The position numbers and the translations under genes are program-made. Source: Acinetobacter populi (GTDB lineage: Bacteria > Pseudomonadota > Gammaproteobacteria > Pseudomonadales > Moraxellaceae). Taken from it: a DNA stretch of 64,000 nt. The stretch is from positions 682,001 through 746,000 of the forward strand of contig NZ_NEXX01000001.1 in assembly GCF_002174125.1 (NCBI RefSeq). The letters are read 5' to 3'. The notes below the pieces were generated by a model, which did no database searches, had not been told where the DNA came from, and was given only the letters and a program-made list of their open reading frames with translations. This document shows positions 8,766 through 18,239 of the stretch, piece after piece (the first letter of the stretch is position 1; every line of letters begins with the position of its first letter).

Positions 8766-10952
8766 CTAATTGGCTTTTTGCAGATCAATCATATCCAGTA
8801 AGATTTGTGCAGACTCAGTGACAAATGCCTCTTCTTCCGGTAATGGCGGACGTTTGGCTTCTTTCATTTTTGCTCGTGCTTCACTACGAGCATCCAATGC
8901 AGCCTGATAACTTTCCCAGTTAGCATAAGGTGCTAGATTGGTTGCCTGACGACGTGCATTTTCCACGGCTAGAGTTTGTGCTTCGAGCGCGTTGATTTCT
9001 GCTTTACGCTGATCAATATCCAATACCACTTTCTTCTCATCGGCTGCTTTTTTGGCAATGCCTACATATTGATCCAGATAAGTAAATTGTGGATTTTGGC
9101 TACGACGCTGATCTGATTGCTGCTGTAACTGACTGACATAAGGCTTAATCACACCTTCCCGTTTAAACGGTGCAGTGGCAATGGTATCCCATTCCAGCGG
9201 ATTCTTGGATTTACGTTCACCAAATTGATCAAAATAAATATCAATCAACTTCACATCTGGAATCACACCTTTGTTCTGGGTACTGCCACCAGTGATACGG
9301 TAAAACTTACGTTGCGTCAAAGTCGCCTGACCATAGGCAAGGCTATCGAGTTGTACTTGAGCCGTACCTTTACCAGTGGTGGTACTGCCAATGATAATGC
9401 CACGACCATAATCTTGAATGGCAGCAGAATAAATTTCACTGGCCGATGCCGATGCCAGATTGATCATTACTGCCATTGGGCCAGCATATAATTGTTGTCC
9501 GCCATCGGTATCTTCAAACACACTGACATTGCCATTACCATCGCGAATTTGTACCACTGGACCATCTTTCACTACCTGTCCAATCATTTTCGCCACTTCT
9601 TCAAGTGAACCACCCGGATTATTGCGCAAATCGACAATCACACCTGCTACATTTTGCTTGGATAAATCGATCAGGGCTTTTGCAGTATCTTCGGACACAC
9701 TACGATAGTTCTGACCATCACGACGTGCACGATAGTTTAGATAAAATGATGGAATTTCAATCACACCGATTTTTTGCTTTTTGCCCTGATGGGTGACATC
9801 AATCACACGATAACGTAAACCAGAATCCTCTTCCTGAATCACATCACGGGTAATGGTCACCAGTCGAGCCTGACTCATCGGCGCCCCAGAAGCCACCAGT
9901 TTTAAAGTGACTTTGGTACCACGTTTACCACGGATTTCACCGACAATTTCCTGACTCGACCAGCCCACTACATCTTTCATGGCCTGACCGTCTTGTGCCA
10001 CACCGACAATACGATCACCGGAACGAACCTGACCTGTTTTACTGGCCGGACCACCATCAACGATGGTTTCGATCTTGGTATAATCCTCATTGCCGCGTTC
10101 CGGACGAATAGTCACGCCAATCCCTTCAAGCTGTAACGTGGTTTGACGGTTTAATTCCATCGCATCAATCGGTGGATAATAGTTACTATGCGGATCGTAA
10201 GTTGCCAACATGGCATTTAAGGTTTTTTCCAGTACATCATCACTTTTCACCCGGGAAACACGTTCCAGCTGACGTTTATAACGTTTTTCCAGTGTTTGTA
10301 CCGGGGTTAAATCTTCAGGTGGGGTCAGATTTTCACCCTGTGCCAGATCGGGATTATCTTTCAGTGCTTGCTGTTTGGCTGCTTCTTCTTGCTTGGTGAT
10401 GGTCAACCCAATCAATTGCGAAGTCAGCACTTTATTCCAAAAATCCTGTTGTTCTTGTTTGGTCTTGAAGAAAGGTGCTTTTTCACGATCGGTATCCAGA
10501 TATACATTCTTCTGATGTAAATTTTGAGTTTTTTTCAGCTCAGCCAGCATATAATTATAATATTGTTGGATGCGCTCACGATACATGGCATGGATTTCAT
10601 ACGCGGGCTGTAAATTTCCTGTTTTTAATGCCAACCCAAAGCCAGCTGCATATTTTTGTTTAAACTGATCAATCTCACTTTGTAAAAACAAGCTATGATC
10701 CGGATCAAGACTATCAATATACATATCAAAAATGCGCGCTGATGTATTGGCATCTAAGCGCATTGGCAAATAATGCTGACGATCAACCAGCGTTGCCATT
10801 TGGCGGGCAACCAGCGCTTGTTCCTGTGTTGGCTGAATCGCCCCTTGCACAGTTTTTGTTTCGGTGGCTGCCATAGCCTCAGATACAACATGGGTAAAAA
10901 ACAGACCGCCTGTTGCAAGGGCGATGGCACAAGCAATGTGTTGTAGCTTCAT
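8766..10952 (-). CDS. prc: Carboxy-terminal (tail-specific) processing protease Prc
   Basis: A 728-residue periplasmic S41 serine protease that degrades proteins from nonpolar C-termini and trims lipoproteins and peptidoglycan hydrolases. Signal peptide at residues 1-28 (cleaving near SEAMAAT). It has an N-terminal helical region, a PDZ domain (about 255-345, GIGVTIRPERGNED), and the S41 catalytic core with the nucleophile in NLASASASEIYS (near residue 500) and the general-base lysine in TTTGKGTAQ. The C-terminal DUF3340-type helical region ends near 728. Length and order match E. coli Prc. Followed by its own terminator; divergent from nagZ across a 200-base gap. Confidence 0.93.
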   Translation of the reverse strand: MKLQHIACAIALATGGLFFTHVVSEAMAATETKTVQGAIQPTQEQALVARQMATLVDRQHYLPMRLDANTSARIFDMYIDSLDPDHSLFLQSEIDQFKQKYAAGFGLALKTGNLQPAYEIHAMYRERIQQYYNYMLAELKKTQNLHQKNVYLDTDREKAPFFKTKQEQQDFWNKVLTSQLIGLTITKQEEAAKQQALKDNPDLAQGENLTPPEDLTPVQTLEKRYKRQLERVSRVKSDDVLEKTLNAMLATYDPHSNYYPPIDAMELNRQTTLQLEGIGVTIRPERGNEDYTKIETIVDGGPASKTGQVRSGDRIVGVAQDGQAMKDVVGWSSQEIVGEIRGKRGTKVTLKLVASGAPMSQARLVTITRDVIQEEDSGLRYRVIDVTHQGKKQKIGVIEIPSFYLNYRARRDGQNYRSVSEDTAKALIDLSKQNVAGVIVDLRNNPGGSLEEVAKMIGQVVKDGPVVQIRDGNGNVSVFEDTDGGQQLYAGPMAVMINLASASASEIYSAAIQDYGRGIIIGSTTTGKGTAQVQLDSLAYGQATLTQRKFYRITGGSTQNKGVIPDVKLIDIYFDQFGERKSKNPLEWDTIATAPFKREGVIKPYVSQLQQQSDQRRSQNPQFTYLDQYVGIAKKAADEKKVVLDIDQRKAEINALEAQTLAVENARRQATNLAPYANWESYQAALDARSEARAKMKEAKRPPLPEEEAFVTESAQILLDMIDLQKAN

Positions 10953-11152
10953 AATCGATTTATGCTTCCTGTGAGTTATGCACCGATAATACTTTGCGAT
11001 TTTAAAGAATCGCTTCTATTATGCTCAAACAATAATGCATTGAAATTTAGAATTTGCTAGTTTTAGCATATTCTTGATGCCGTAAATGTAAAAAATCATT
11101 ACATTGCGAACTTATTTTTTGCAAAAAGTGAATAGAACATGAAGGAAACGTT

Positions 11153-12178
11153 ATGATTGGTGCACTGATGCTGGATGTCGCTGGGACAACATTAACCAGT
11201 GAAGACATAGAAATATTAAAGGCACCACAAGTCGGCGGCCTAATTTTATTTGGACGTAACATTGAATCACCAGAACAGGTGCGCGCCCTCACCGATCATA
11301 TCCGCCGAGTCCGTCCGGAAATCCTGATTGCCGTTGACCAAGAAGGTGGACGAGTACGCAGACTCAAACCCGAACACGGTTTTAGTCGCATTCCAGCCAT
11401 GGGCCGCTTAGGCGAGCTTTATCTTACGCAACCTGAAGCTGCACTTGAACTGGCTCATGCCTGTGGCTGGCTGATGGCAAGCGAAGTACTTGCGGTTGGT
11501 ATCGATTTTAGTTTTGCCCCGGTACTGGACATTGATGATATCAGTGATGTAATTGGTGATCGCGGCTTTGCTAAAAATCCTCAGGATATTATTCCGCTGG
11601 CAAGAGCTTTTATGCAAGGCATGAAACAGGCAGGCATGGCAACCACCGGCAAACACTTCCCCGGTCATGGTTCTGTCAAGGCCGATTCACATGTCGCTGC
11701 CGCCATCGATAACCGCAGTTTTGCAGAGATCGAAGCACACGATATGCTTAGCTTTAAAGCATTGATGCCAGAACTCGATGCAATCATGCCGGCACATGTC
11801 ATTTATGAAGCCATTGATCCCAATCCTGCAGGTTTCTCACAATTCTGGATTCAAAAAATCTTAAGGCAACAACTCGGTTTTGATGGCGTTTTGTTCTCCG
11901 ATGATTTATCCATGCAAGCTGCCTGTGTTGCCGGAGGTGCCGATGCCCGTATTCGTGCTGCCCTAAACGCTGGTTGTGACATGGGCCTGGTCTGTAATGA
12001 CCGTAACGCAGCCTGTATCGCGCTGGAGGGTTTACAGGATCTTGAGTTACCGAACCAGAGCAGACTGGAAAAAATGCGTGGACAGATTCCGCAGATTGCG
12101 ATTAAACAGACACTTGATCTGGGTGAACAATGGCAAAAAACCAAAACTAAAATTGAACAATTTGTAGAAAGCTTATAA
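11153..12178 (+). CDS. nagZ: Beta-N-acetylhexosaminidase (GH3)
   Basis: A 341-residue cytoplasmic glycoside hydrolase family 3 enzyme that removes N-acetylglucosamine from anhydromuropeptides during peptidoglycan recycling, which also links it to AmpC-type beta-lactamase signalling in other species. Seen: IAVDQEGGRVRRL, the loop KHFPGHGSVKADSH (K167, H168, with the catalytic His-Asp pair of the family in this loop), and SDDLSM (249-254), which contains the catalytic aspartate. Length matches NagZ. The start at 11153 has a good GAAGGAAA ribosome site. Divergent from prc. Confidence 0.95.
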   Translation: MIGALMLDVAGTTLTSEDIEILKAPQVGGLILFGRNIESPEQVRALTDHIRRVRPEILIAVDQEGGRVRRLKPEHGFSRIPAMGRLGELYLTQPEAALELAHACGWLMASEVLAVGIDFSFAPVLDIDDISDVIGDRGFAKNPQDIIPLARAFMQGMKQAGMATTGKHFPGHGSVKADSHVAAAIDNRSFAEIEAHDMLSFKALMPELDAIMPAHVIYEAIDPNPAGFSQFWIQKILRQQLGFDGVLFSDDLSMQAACVAGGADARIRAALNAGCDMGLVCNDRNAACIALEGLQDLELPNQSRLEKMRGQIPQIAIKQTLDLGEQWQKTKTKIEQFVESL

Positions 12179-12188
12179 AGTACAAAAA

Positions 12189-12215
12189 GATGTCAATTCG
12201 TGATGAATTGGCATC
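12189..12215. other. Stem-loop after nagZ, beside the MITE
   Basis: GATGTCAATTC (12189-12199) pairs with GAATTGGCATC (12205-12215), with one G-U pair. The T-run is on the minus-strand side (AAAAA precedes it on plus), so it is not a clear terminator for nagZ as it stands. It ends 5 bases before the TA target site of the repeat element. Confidence 0.45.
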
Positions 12216-12222
12216 CTACCTA

Positions 12223-12426
12223 GGGCTTGTTGAGATTTGATCTTTGCTATGAAAAATGAGAAAAATTATGGCTTAGATAAGGCAACCAGTGTGGACAATA
12301 TGTGTATATTGGCAAGCTGGTTAACGCAGTATTAAGTCTAATTTAGCCATTTTTCATGCAAAAATAGAACATAAAATGCCTTATTTCTAGCTTAAATTTA
12401 ATATGTGATTAATTCTCAACAGGCCC
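12223..12426 (+). mobile_element. MITE-like element, copy 1 (204 bp)
   Basis: A non-coding 204-bp element with imperfect terminal inverted repeats: left end GGGCTTGTTGAGATTTGATC, right end (reverse complement) GGGCCTGTTGAGAATTAATC. It is flanked on both sides by TA (12221-12222 and 12427-12428), which looks like a 2-bp target duplication. Inside, GCTATGAAAAATG and ATTTTTCATGC form a second inverted pair, so the whole element can fold. A nearly identical second copy lies at 16386-16588 in the same orientation. TIR and TA duplication resemble IS5 (IS427-like) or IS630/Tc1-type ends, but the parent transposon is not in the window. Confidence 0.85.
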
Positions 12427-12465
12427 TAATACAGCAAAACAACAAAATATTGTCACAGGATCGAC

Positions 12466-13311
12466 ATGACACAATCGAATTTATCCAAACCACTACGCTC
12501 AAAGCATCGTCATATTTCATTCACTGCACATTATACTGGCTATCGTTGGTATATGATGGGTATTTCCCATCCTGCCTTTGCCACGACACAAGGCAAGTTT
12601 TTAACCGGTCTATTACAACCTATTGAAGCCAGTGCAGAACGATTTATTGGTGGTAGTATCCGTACTACACTGCAACAGCGTCATACCCTGATTGATGCAA
12701 CACTGGTTGACCTACTGGCACAACATCCCAACTTACAGATTATTGAAATTGCAACAGGTTTATCACCCCGTGGCTGGCATTTTCGCAAACATTATCCGGG
12801 TTTGACCTATATCGAAGTCGACTTGCCCAATATGGCAAGAATCAAAAAACAGGCTTTGCAAAAAGCAGGTCAACCTGATGCACAAGTCCTAGCAATTGAC
12901 CTGTTTACCCCACAGATTCAGGACATGTTTGAACCTCTGGATCGCAAGGCACCATTGGTTGTCATCAGTGAAGGACTGGTCAATTATTTTGATAAAGCTG
13001 CGTTGAAAACCTTGTGGACTAGCTTGGCAGAATATGGTCGGGAATTCGATCACTTTTATTATTTAACCGACTTATGTCCCGAACCCGTTCAACATCCCCT
13101 GGCAAATCTGGTCTGGAATAGCAGCAAATTATTAAAGTTCTTATCCAGAAGTGCGTTTAGCTTTCATTTCACCACACCCGATGAAGTCAAAGCTTTCTTT
13201 TTAAATTGTGGTTATCATCAGGTCAATATCCAACAACCTAGCCAAAAAGATCACACACCATCAACAGCGCATCTTGGAGATTTTGTCTGGGTGGTGCTGG
13301 CGGAAATCTAA
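12466..13311 (+). CDS. Class I SAM-dependent methyltransferase (LCM/COG3315-like)
   Basis: A 281-residue protein resembling leucine-carboxyl-methyltransferase-like enzymes. Seen: a SAM-binding motif region IIEIATGLSPRGWHF near residue 92-106, an acidic end of strand 2 in YIEVDLPNM near 120, and ISEGLVNYF near residue 170, which corresponds to the strand-4 motif of the group. The methyl acceptor cannot be predicted. The start at 12466 has AGGA 5 bases upstream. Its promoter region is directly adjoined by the copy-1 MITE, whose right end lies only 40 bases upstream, so the element may supply or interrupt regulatory sequence. Confidence 0.8.
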   Translation: MTQSNLSKPLRSKHRHISFTAHYTGYRWYMMGISHPAFATTQGKFLTGLLQPIEASAERFIGGSIRTTLQQRHTLIDATLVDLLAQHPNLQIIEIATGLSPRGWHFRKHYPGLTYIEVDLPNMARIKKQALQKAGQPDAQVLAIDLFTPQIQDMFEPLDRKAPLVVISEGLVNYFDKAALKTLWTSLAEYGREFDHFYYLTDLCPEPVQHPLANLVWNSSKLLKFLSRSAFSFHFTTPDEVKAFFLNCGYHQVNIQQPSQKDHTPSTAHLGDFVWVVLAEI

Positions 13312-13350
13312 AAGCTAAACGCTAAAAAATCAGGTTGAATATTAAATCAA

Positions 13351-13387
13351 GGCTTATGGTATATGTATCTCACTTCTACCATAAGCC
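13351..13387. terminator. Stem-loop between convergent genes
   Basis: A perfect 11-bp inverted repeat (GGCTTATGGTA / TACCATAAGCC) with a 15-base loop lies between the methyltransferase and the convergent hydrolase. It has no strong T-run on either strand, so it is only a possible bidirectional terminator. Confidence 0.4.
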
Positions 13388-13395
13388 ATAGTGGA

Positions 13396-14730
13396 TTAAA
13401 CAGAGCGTTTTATTTCTTCTATCACTTGTTTTTGAGTGGCAATATATTGCAACAACCGCTCTGCAAGCTCAAAACTACCATGTTTAAATAATATTCTTAG
13501 TTGATGTGCTTTCATTTCAAAAATCAAACATTCAATCGAAAATTCACCCTGCTCATCCGTCAAAGATAACGACATATCTCGTGCATAGCGAGCAACTTCC
13601 TGTGTTTTATCAATGTCTTTGACCTCAAGCAATACACCAAAAAAGTTAATGTTGATAATGTCTACGTTTGCGGTCAAATCCGAATGACGATAAGACATAT
13701 ACGTATGTGGTTGTTTGACTTTAATACGCTCTTCACCCCGACGTTCCATTAAATGCATTTGGGCACGGGACATCGGAATAATCCCCTCCAGATGCTGAAT
13801 TGGATCACCACGTAAAAAAGTGCTAAATAAATTCATGGTTTCTTTACGACGTTGCAATTGTGGTACATGGTCAGCATTCGCAATCAAGGCAAATTCCATA
13901 TCCGGACATTGCAAGGCAAAATGGGCATTTTCAAATGGCAGAGTGAAACTATCATATTGCCCAGCAGCCACCAGCACTTTACAGCTCGGTGCAGGCACAC
14001 TGTGTAATCGCAATAGGCGATTACAATTGATTTCATAGCGTAATTGTTCTGTCGTAGTAAATTCCGACATTTGTTGAAAAAATAATCGCTTTGCGGTTGG
14101 TGACATGCGGGTTTGATCCAGTTTGGCATGGTTAACCAAATACAGGATCACTGCCTGTCCAAACTCCTGCATTCGACCTTCCTGCATCAGCTTTAATGAC
14201 TCTTCAAGAATCATGCGCCAACTGGGTCTAGTCTTTTGCATCACGCCCATCAACACCATACGTTCAACCAATTCCGGACGTTGATCAGCAAAGTGTGAAG
14301 CCACCACAGAACCTAAGGACATCCCCATCATGGAGACTTTTCTGATCCCCATGGCATCCAGCCAAATCCCCAACATATGCGATAAATCAGGAAGTTCCAA
14401 AATTGCTGCCGAAGCCCCACTGTCCTTATTATAAATTTGTTGATTGGCCCCCATCGAGGGTAAGTCAATCAGGATCACTGGCCCACATTGAAATAATTGT
14501 TCAACACAATATTTATAGGAATTAAAATTTTGAAATGCCCCACCGACAATGACAATTGGTGTTTTATGTATGGTTTCGGGTTGTGCAATCGCCATATATT
14601 CAACTTTCCAACCATCTAACCAAAACTCCTTGGCGGGTTGTTTAAATACATCACGATGATATAACTCGAAAAAATCTGTTGGATTAATCTCAAAAGATTG
14701 TTGTGCCCGATCCTTAGCAATACTATTCAC
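13396..14730 (-). CDS. Alpha/beta hydrolase fused to a PilZ-like domain
   Basis: A 444-residue protein. Residues about 60-310 form an alpha/beta hydrolase: an HGG-type loop replaced by IVIVGGAFQNF, the nucleophile elbow GMSLGSVVA (Ser near 139), a late Asp in AAGQYDSFTLP and a His in NADHVPQL. After about residue 330 comes a PilZ-like region with RRGEERIKV (an RxxxR motif) followed by NINFFGVLLEV, in place of the canonical D/N-x-S-x-x-G. Full RxxxR plus N-x-x-x-x-G suggests c-di-GMP binding, but the Ser is replaced by Asn. The GTG start at 14730 is supported by GGGAGGG five bases upstream. No operon partner; divergent from proA. Confidence 0.75.
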   Translation of the reverse strand: MNSIAKDRAQQSFEINPTDFFELYHRDVFKQPAKEFWLDGWKVEYMAIAQPETIHKTPIVIVGGAFQNFNSYKYCVEQLFQCGPVILIDLPSMGANQQIYNKDSGASAAILELPDLSHMLGIWLDAMGIRKVSMMGMSLGSVVASHFADQRPELVERMVLMGVMQKTRPSWRMILEESLKLMQEGRMQEFGQAVILYLVNHAKLDQTRMSPTAKRLFFQQMSEFTTTEQLRYEINCNRLLRLHSVPAPSCKVLVAAGQYDSFTLPFENAHFALQCPDMEFALIANADHVPQLQRRKETMNLFSTFLRGDPIQHLEGIIPMSRAQMHLMERRGEERIKVKQPHTYMSYRHSDLTANVDIININFFGVLLEVKDIDKTQEVARYARDMSLSLTDEQGEFSIECLIFEMKAHQLRILFKHGSFELAERLLQYIATQKQVIEEIKRSV

Positions 14731-15092
14731 TATGCCCTCCCAGCCTTGTATAAGTCATTTATACAAGTGATTGCTCCTTTATTTAACGTCATCTCAACGT
14801 AAATATAGGCTTGTTATTGTTTACATCGACGTGCTGATTGACTCAATCTAACCACCAAAGCAAGATTCCTTTTCCTGTTTTGATCAACACTGCCCTTTTA
14901 TATTTCGTTTAACTATAACATAATCAATATTGAAAGTGGCTTGATTTTCATAAAGTCTGATAAACTGCATATCGCATGTTTTTTATGTATTTTACCAGCA
15001 AACTTTTTTAGGCTTCTTTGTTTAGATTTCTATCTTTAGTTTCTAAGTGATTTTTATCACATGTCATTCATCAAAAAATTTTCGGGTCAATC
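14731..15092. other. Divergent promoter region of the hydrolase-PilZ gene and proA
   Basis: 362 bases without a credible gene. AT-rich, with TTGATT/TTGTTT-type boxes but no operator that I can name; it must contain the promoters of both flanking genes. Confidence 0.5.
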
Positions 15093-16358
15093 ATGAGTGA
15101 GTCTATTCAACACTATATGTCGCAAATCGGAAAGCAGGCGCGTCTTGCTTCGCGCCAATTGGCTGGCTTGGCGACTGATGCAAAAAATAATGCATTATCA
15201 GAAATTTATACTGCACTAGAGAATAACCAACAATTTATTCTTGCTGCCAATAAAATTGATATGGACAATGGTCATGCCAAACAACTTGAACCGGCATTAC
15301 TAGATCGACTAGAACTGACTCCTGCACGCTTTCAGGCGATGTTAAACGGACTCAAAGATGTTATTGCGCTTACAGACCCGATTGGCGTGATTACGGATTT
15401 GGCCTATCGCCCCTCCGGCATTCAGATTGGTAAAATGCGTGTGCCGCTAGGTGTGATCGGCATGATTTATGAGTCCCGTCCAAATGTTACACTGGAAGCT
15501 GCATCACTGGCGCTAAAATCCGGTAATGCCATCATTTTACGTGGCGGTTCAGAAGCAATTGAATCAAATAAAGCCATCGCACAAGCGATTCAACATGGTT
15601 TAAAAATCGCAGGTTTACCACAACAGGCTATTCAGGTGATTGAAACCAGTGACCGCGCTGCTGTGGGCGAATTGATTACCATGACGGAATTTGTGGATGT
15701 GATTGTGCCACGCGGCGGCAAAAGCCTGATCGAACGCATCAGTAATGAAGCACGCATTCCTGTGATTAAACATCTTGATGGTAACTGCCATGTCTTTGTA
15801 GAACGTCAGGCTGATCTACACAAGGCATTGCCGATTGCTCTCAATGCCAAAACACATCGTTATGGTGTCTGTAATGCGATGGAAACACTGCTGGTGGATT
15901 CACCTGTGGCAGAAGAATTTTTGCCATTGATTAGCGAACTATACGCAGAAAAAAATGTGGAACTTCGAGGTTGCCCAGTGACACGCAATATTCTGGGTCA
16001 GGAAATCAAGGCTGCAAGCGAAGAAGACTGGTACACCGAATATCTAGGTCCTGTTCTGGCGATTAAAGTGGTGGCCGATATTGATGAGGCAATTGCACAT
16101 ATTAATCAATATGGTTCACATCATACCGATGCCATTATTACCGAGAACTATACTCAGGCGCGTAAATTCCTGACCCAAGTCGATTCCAGCTCAGTCATGG
16201 TCAACGCGTCTACACGCTTTGCCGATGGTTTTGAATATGGTCTTGGTGCAGAAATTGGTATCTCAACCGATAAAATCCATGCCCGTGGTCCAGTGGGACT
16301 AGAAGGTTTAACTTCACAGAAATGGATTGTTTTAGGCGATGGACAAATTCGCCAATAA
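15093..16358 (+). CDS. proA: Glutamate-5-semialdehyde dehydrogenase (gamma-glutamyl phosphate reductase)
   Basis: A 421-residue cytoplasmic enzyme of the aldehyde dehydrogenase superfamily; it reduces gamma-glutamyl phosphate with NADPH to glutamate semialdehyde in proline synthesis. Seen: [18 protein letters not shown], a cofactor-binding segment [41 protein letters not shown], and the catalytic cysteine in [13 protein letters not shown] (near residue 270). The C-terminal end [13 protein letters not shown] is typical of ProA. proB is not adjacent. A terminator follows, now interrupted by a MITE copy. Confidence 0.96.
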   Translation: MSESIQHYMSQIGKQARLASRQLAGLATDAKNNALSEIYTALENNQQFILAANKIDMDNGHAKQLEPALLDRLELTPARFQAMLNGLKDVIALTDPIGVITDLAYRPSGIQIGKMRVPLGVIGMIYESRPNVTLEAASLALKSGNAIILRGGSEAIESNKAIAQAIQHGLKIAGLPQQAIQVIETSDRAAVGELITMTEFVDVIVPRGGKSLIERISNEARIPVIKHLDGNCHVFVERQADLHKALPIALNAKTHRYGVCNAMETLLVDSPVAEEFLPLISELYAEKNVELRGCPVTRNILGQEIKAASEEDWYTEYLGPVLAIKVVADIDEAIAHINQYGSHHTDAIITENYTQARKFLTQVDSSSVMVNASTRFADGFEYGLGAEIGISTDKIHARGPVGLEGLTSQKWIVLGDGQIRQ

Positions 16359-16385
16359 GCACCATTTTTTCATTTTTGAGTCCTA

Positions 16386-16588
16386 GGGCGTGTTGAGATT
16401 TGATCTTTGCAATGAAAAATGAGAAAAATTATGGCTTAGACAAGGCAATCAGCACAGGCAATATGTGTATATTGGCAAGCTGGTTAACGCAGTATAAGTC
16501 TAATTTAGCCATTTTTCATGCAGAAATAGAACATAAAACGCCTTATTTCTAGCTTAAATTTAATATGTGATTAATTCTCAACAGGTCC
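16386..16588 (+). mobile_element. MITE-like element, copy 2 (203 bp), inside the proA terminator
   Basis: A second copy of the element at 12223-12426, about 95% identical by eye, with one base fewer in the middle (AGTATAAG versus AGTATTAAG). Left end GGGCGTGTTGAGATTTGATC; right end reads AGGTCC on plus. Flanked by TA at 16384-16385 and 16589-16590. It lies between TTTGAGTCC and AAGTCTCGCTTTAGGGC, which together form the proA terminator. Confidence 0.85.
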
Positions 16589-16612
16589 TAAGTCTCGCTT
16601 TAGGGCTTTTTT
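16584..16612 (+). terminator. proA terminator rebuilt by the MITE right end
   Basis: The right MITE end plus the following bases give GTCCTAAG-tctcg-CTTTAGGGC followed by TTTTTT. Without the element, the host sequence GAGTCC plus TAAGTCTCG would form the same hairpin. The terminator is therefore preserved even though the element sits in its stem. Confidence 0.6.
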
Positions 16613-16982
16613 GTATCCAAAACGGATTTCAGTGTTCGGCTTAAGTCTAATAAAGCCATAAAAATGAAATGGATTTACCTGATTTTTAGGGCATTCACAC
16701 AGAAATTAACATCTATTAAAATGAAAAATAATATTTTATAACAAATAATTAGTAACAAAAAACACAGAACCTAAAAATTTAAATGATGCTAAAGTCTAGT
16801 AACCCAAAGTCTAACTTGTCGCATTTTACCAGAGCATGTTTAATAGGACTCGTTCTGACCGGGAACGATTACATTACCAGTCCATAACACGCCTATGGAA
16901 CGTAGACCATTTGATATTCTATCCAGTAACAGATTGGCCTACATAAGATTTGAAAGTTTTGTTTTTTTAGGGATAACTGACT
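16613..16982 (+). promoter_or_regulatory. ackA upstream region with possible structured leader
   Basis: 370 bases without a gene before ackA. A nested stem can form: GGACT (16846-16850) with AGTCC (16879-16883), enclosing CGTTC (16851-16855) with GAACG (16863-16867). A ribosome site AGGGATAA lies 6-13 bases before the GTG start. No known riboswitch class recognised. Confidence 0.4.
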
Positions 16983-18158
16983 GTGTCTAATATACTTGTA
17001 ATCAATTGTGGTTCATCTTCCATTAAATATGCACTTTTGCTTGACGATCATGACTACCGTATTTATGGTCTGGCAGAGAATCTGGGTACGCCAAATGCAC
17101 GTATTTCAGGGATCACCGAAGGTCAGGAAAAATTTGAAGTCGAACTCGGTCAGGCAGATCACAAACAGGCACTCGAAGTTGCCATGGAACGCTTGAAGAA
17201 ATTTCATTTTGATGCCATTGGTCACCGTGTAGTCCATGGTGGTGAAATGACTGAAGCACAATTGATTGATCAAGATGTCATTGACCATATCAAAGCCACT
17301 TCCGCCCTAGCACCTTTGCATAATCCAGCACATCTGGTCGGTATTGATGCAACCTTAAAAATGTATCCTGATCTACCACAGGTTGCTGTATTTGACACAG
17401 CATTCCATCAAAGTATGCCAGAAAAAGCCTATCATTATGCGATTCCGAAAAAGCTATATGAAGAACATGGTGTACGTCGCTATGGTTTCCACGGCACAAG
17501 TCATGCCTATGTCAGCGAAAGAGCATCGACACTGGCTGGTCAAAAAAATCAGGGCGGCTGGCTGGTTGCACACTTGGGAAATGGCAGTTCAACCTGTGCC
17601 ATATGGAATGGACAAAGTCTGGACACTAGCATGGGTTTAACCCCGCTTGAAGGGCTGTGTATGGGTACCCGTAGTGGTGATGTTGACCCGAGTCTGCATC
17701 ATTTTTTAGCAACCAATCTGGGTTGGGATTTGGATCGTATTGATCGTATGCTCAATCGTGAAAGTGGTTTATTGGGGATTTCCGGTCTTTCCAATGATAT
17801 GCGTACCCTGATTGATGCATCCGAACAGGGCAATCATGATGCAACGCTAGCCATTGAAGTATTTGTCTATCGTTTGGCCAAATCACTTGCTGCAATGAGC
17901 TGTGCCCTACCACAAATCGACGGTTTGATCTTTACTGGTGGTATTGGCGAAAATTCCGCCTATATCCGCGAGAAAGTAATCAAATCATTACCACACTTTG
18001 GTTTTAGTCTGGACAGCGAAAAAAATAAAACGCGTGGTCAGGAAATCCGCATTGATGCAGGCACAGGCCCAATGATCTGGATCATTCCAACCGACGAAGA
18101 AAGTCGTATTGCACAGGAAACTAGGCAGGTTGCGTTAAATGCACTTGAAACGGCATAA
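16983..18158 (+). CDS. ackA: Acetate kinase
   Basis: A 391-residue cytoplasmic enzyme of the ASKHA kinase family that interconverts acetyl phosphate + ADP and acetate + ATP. Seen: the phosphate-binding motif [13 protein letters not shown] at the N-terminus, the conserved [44 protein letters not shown] and TGGIGENSA segments, and the C-terminal TDEESRIAQ. Initiates at GTG with AGGGATAA upstream. A hairpin separates it from pta 82 bases downstream; the pair forms the Ack-Pta acetate pathway. Confidence 0.96.
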   Translation: MSNILVINCGSSSIKYALLLDDHDYRIYGLAENLGTPNARISGITEGQEKFEVELGQADHKQALEVAMERLKKFHFDAIGHRVVHGGEMTEAQLIDQDVIDHIKATSALAPLHNPAHLVGIDATLKMYPDLPQVAVFDTAFHQSMPEKAYHYAIPKKLYEEHGVRRYGFHGTSHAYVSERASTLAGQKNQGGWLVAHLGNGSSTCAIWNGQSLDTSMGLTPLEGLCMGTRSGDVDPSLHHFLATNLGWDLDRIDRMLNRESGLLGISGLSNDMRTLIDASEQGNHDATLAIEVFVYRLAKSLAAMSCALPQIDGLIFTGGIGENSAYIREKVIKSLPHFGFSLDSEKNKTRGQEIRIDAGTGPMIWIIPTDEESRIAQETRQVALNALETA

Positions 18159-18188
18159 TTCAAAACATTTTGATCTTTAAAATTTCAG

Positions 18189-18212
18189 TAGGTGCATTTT
18201 TATATGCACCTA
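18189..18212 (+). terminator. Intercistronic stem-loop between ackA and pta
   Basis: A perfect 9-bp stem (TAGGTGCAT / ATGCACCTA) with a 6-base loop and TCTTGTT after it. Possible attenuator or mRNA-stability element that could set the pta level relative to ackA; not a strong terminator. Confidence 0.4.
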
Positions 18213-18239
18213 TCTTGTTAGAAAAAATAGGAAGATTTC

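Noticed and set aside
12405..12626. Open frame starting in the right end of the MITE
   Set aside because: It overlaps the well-supported methyltransferase in another frame and has no family resemblance.
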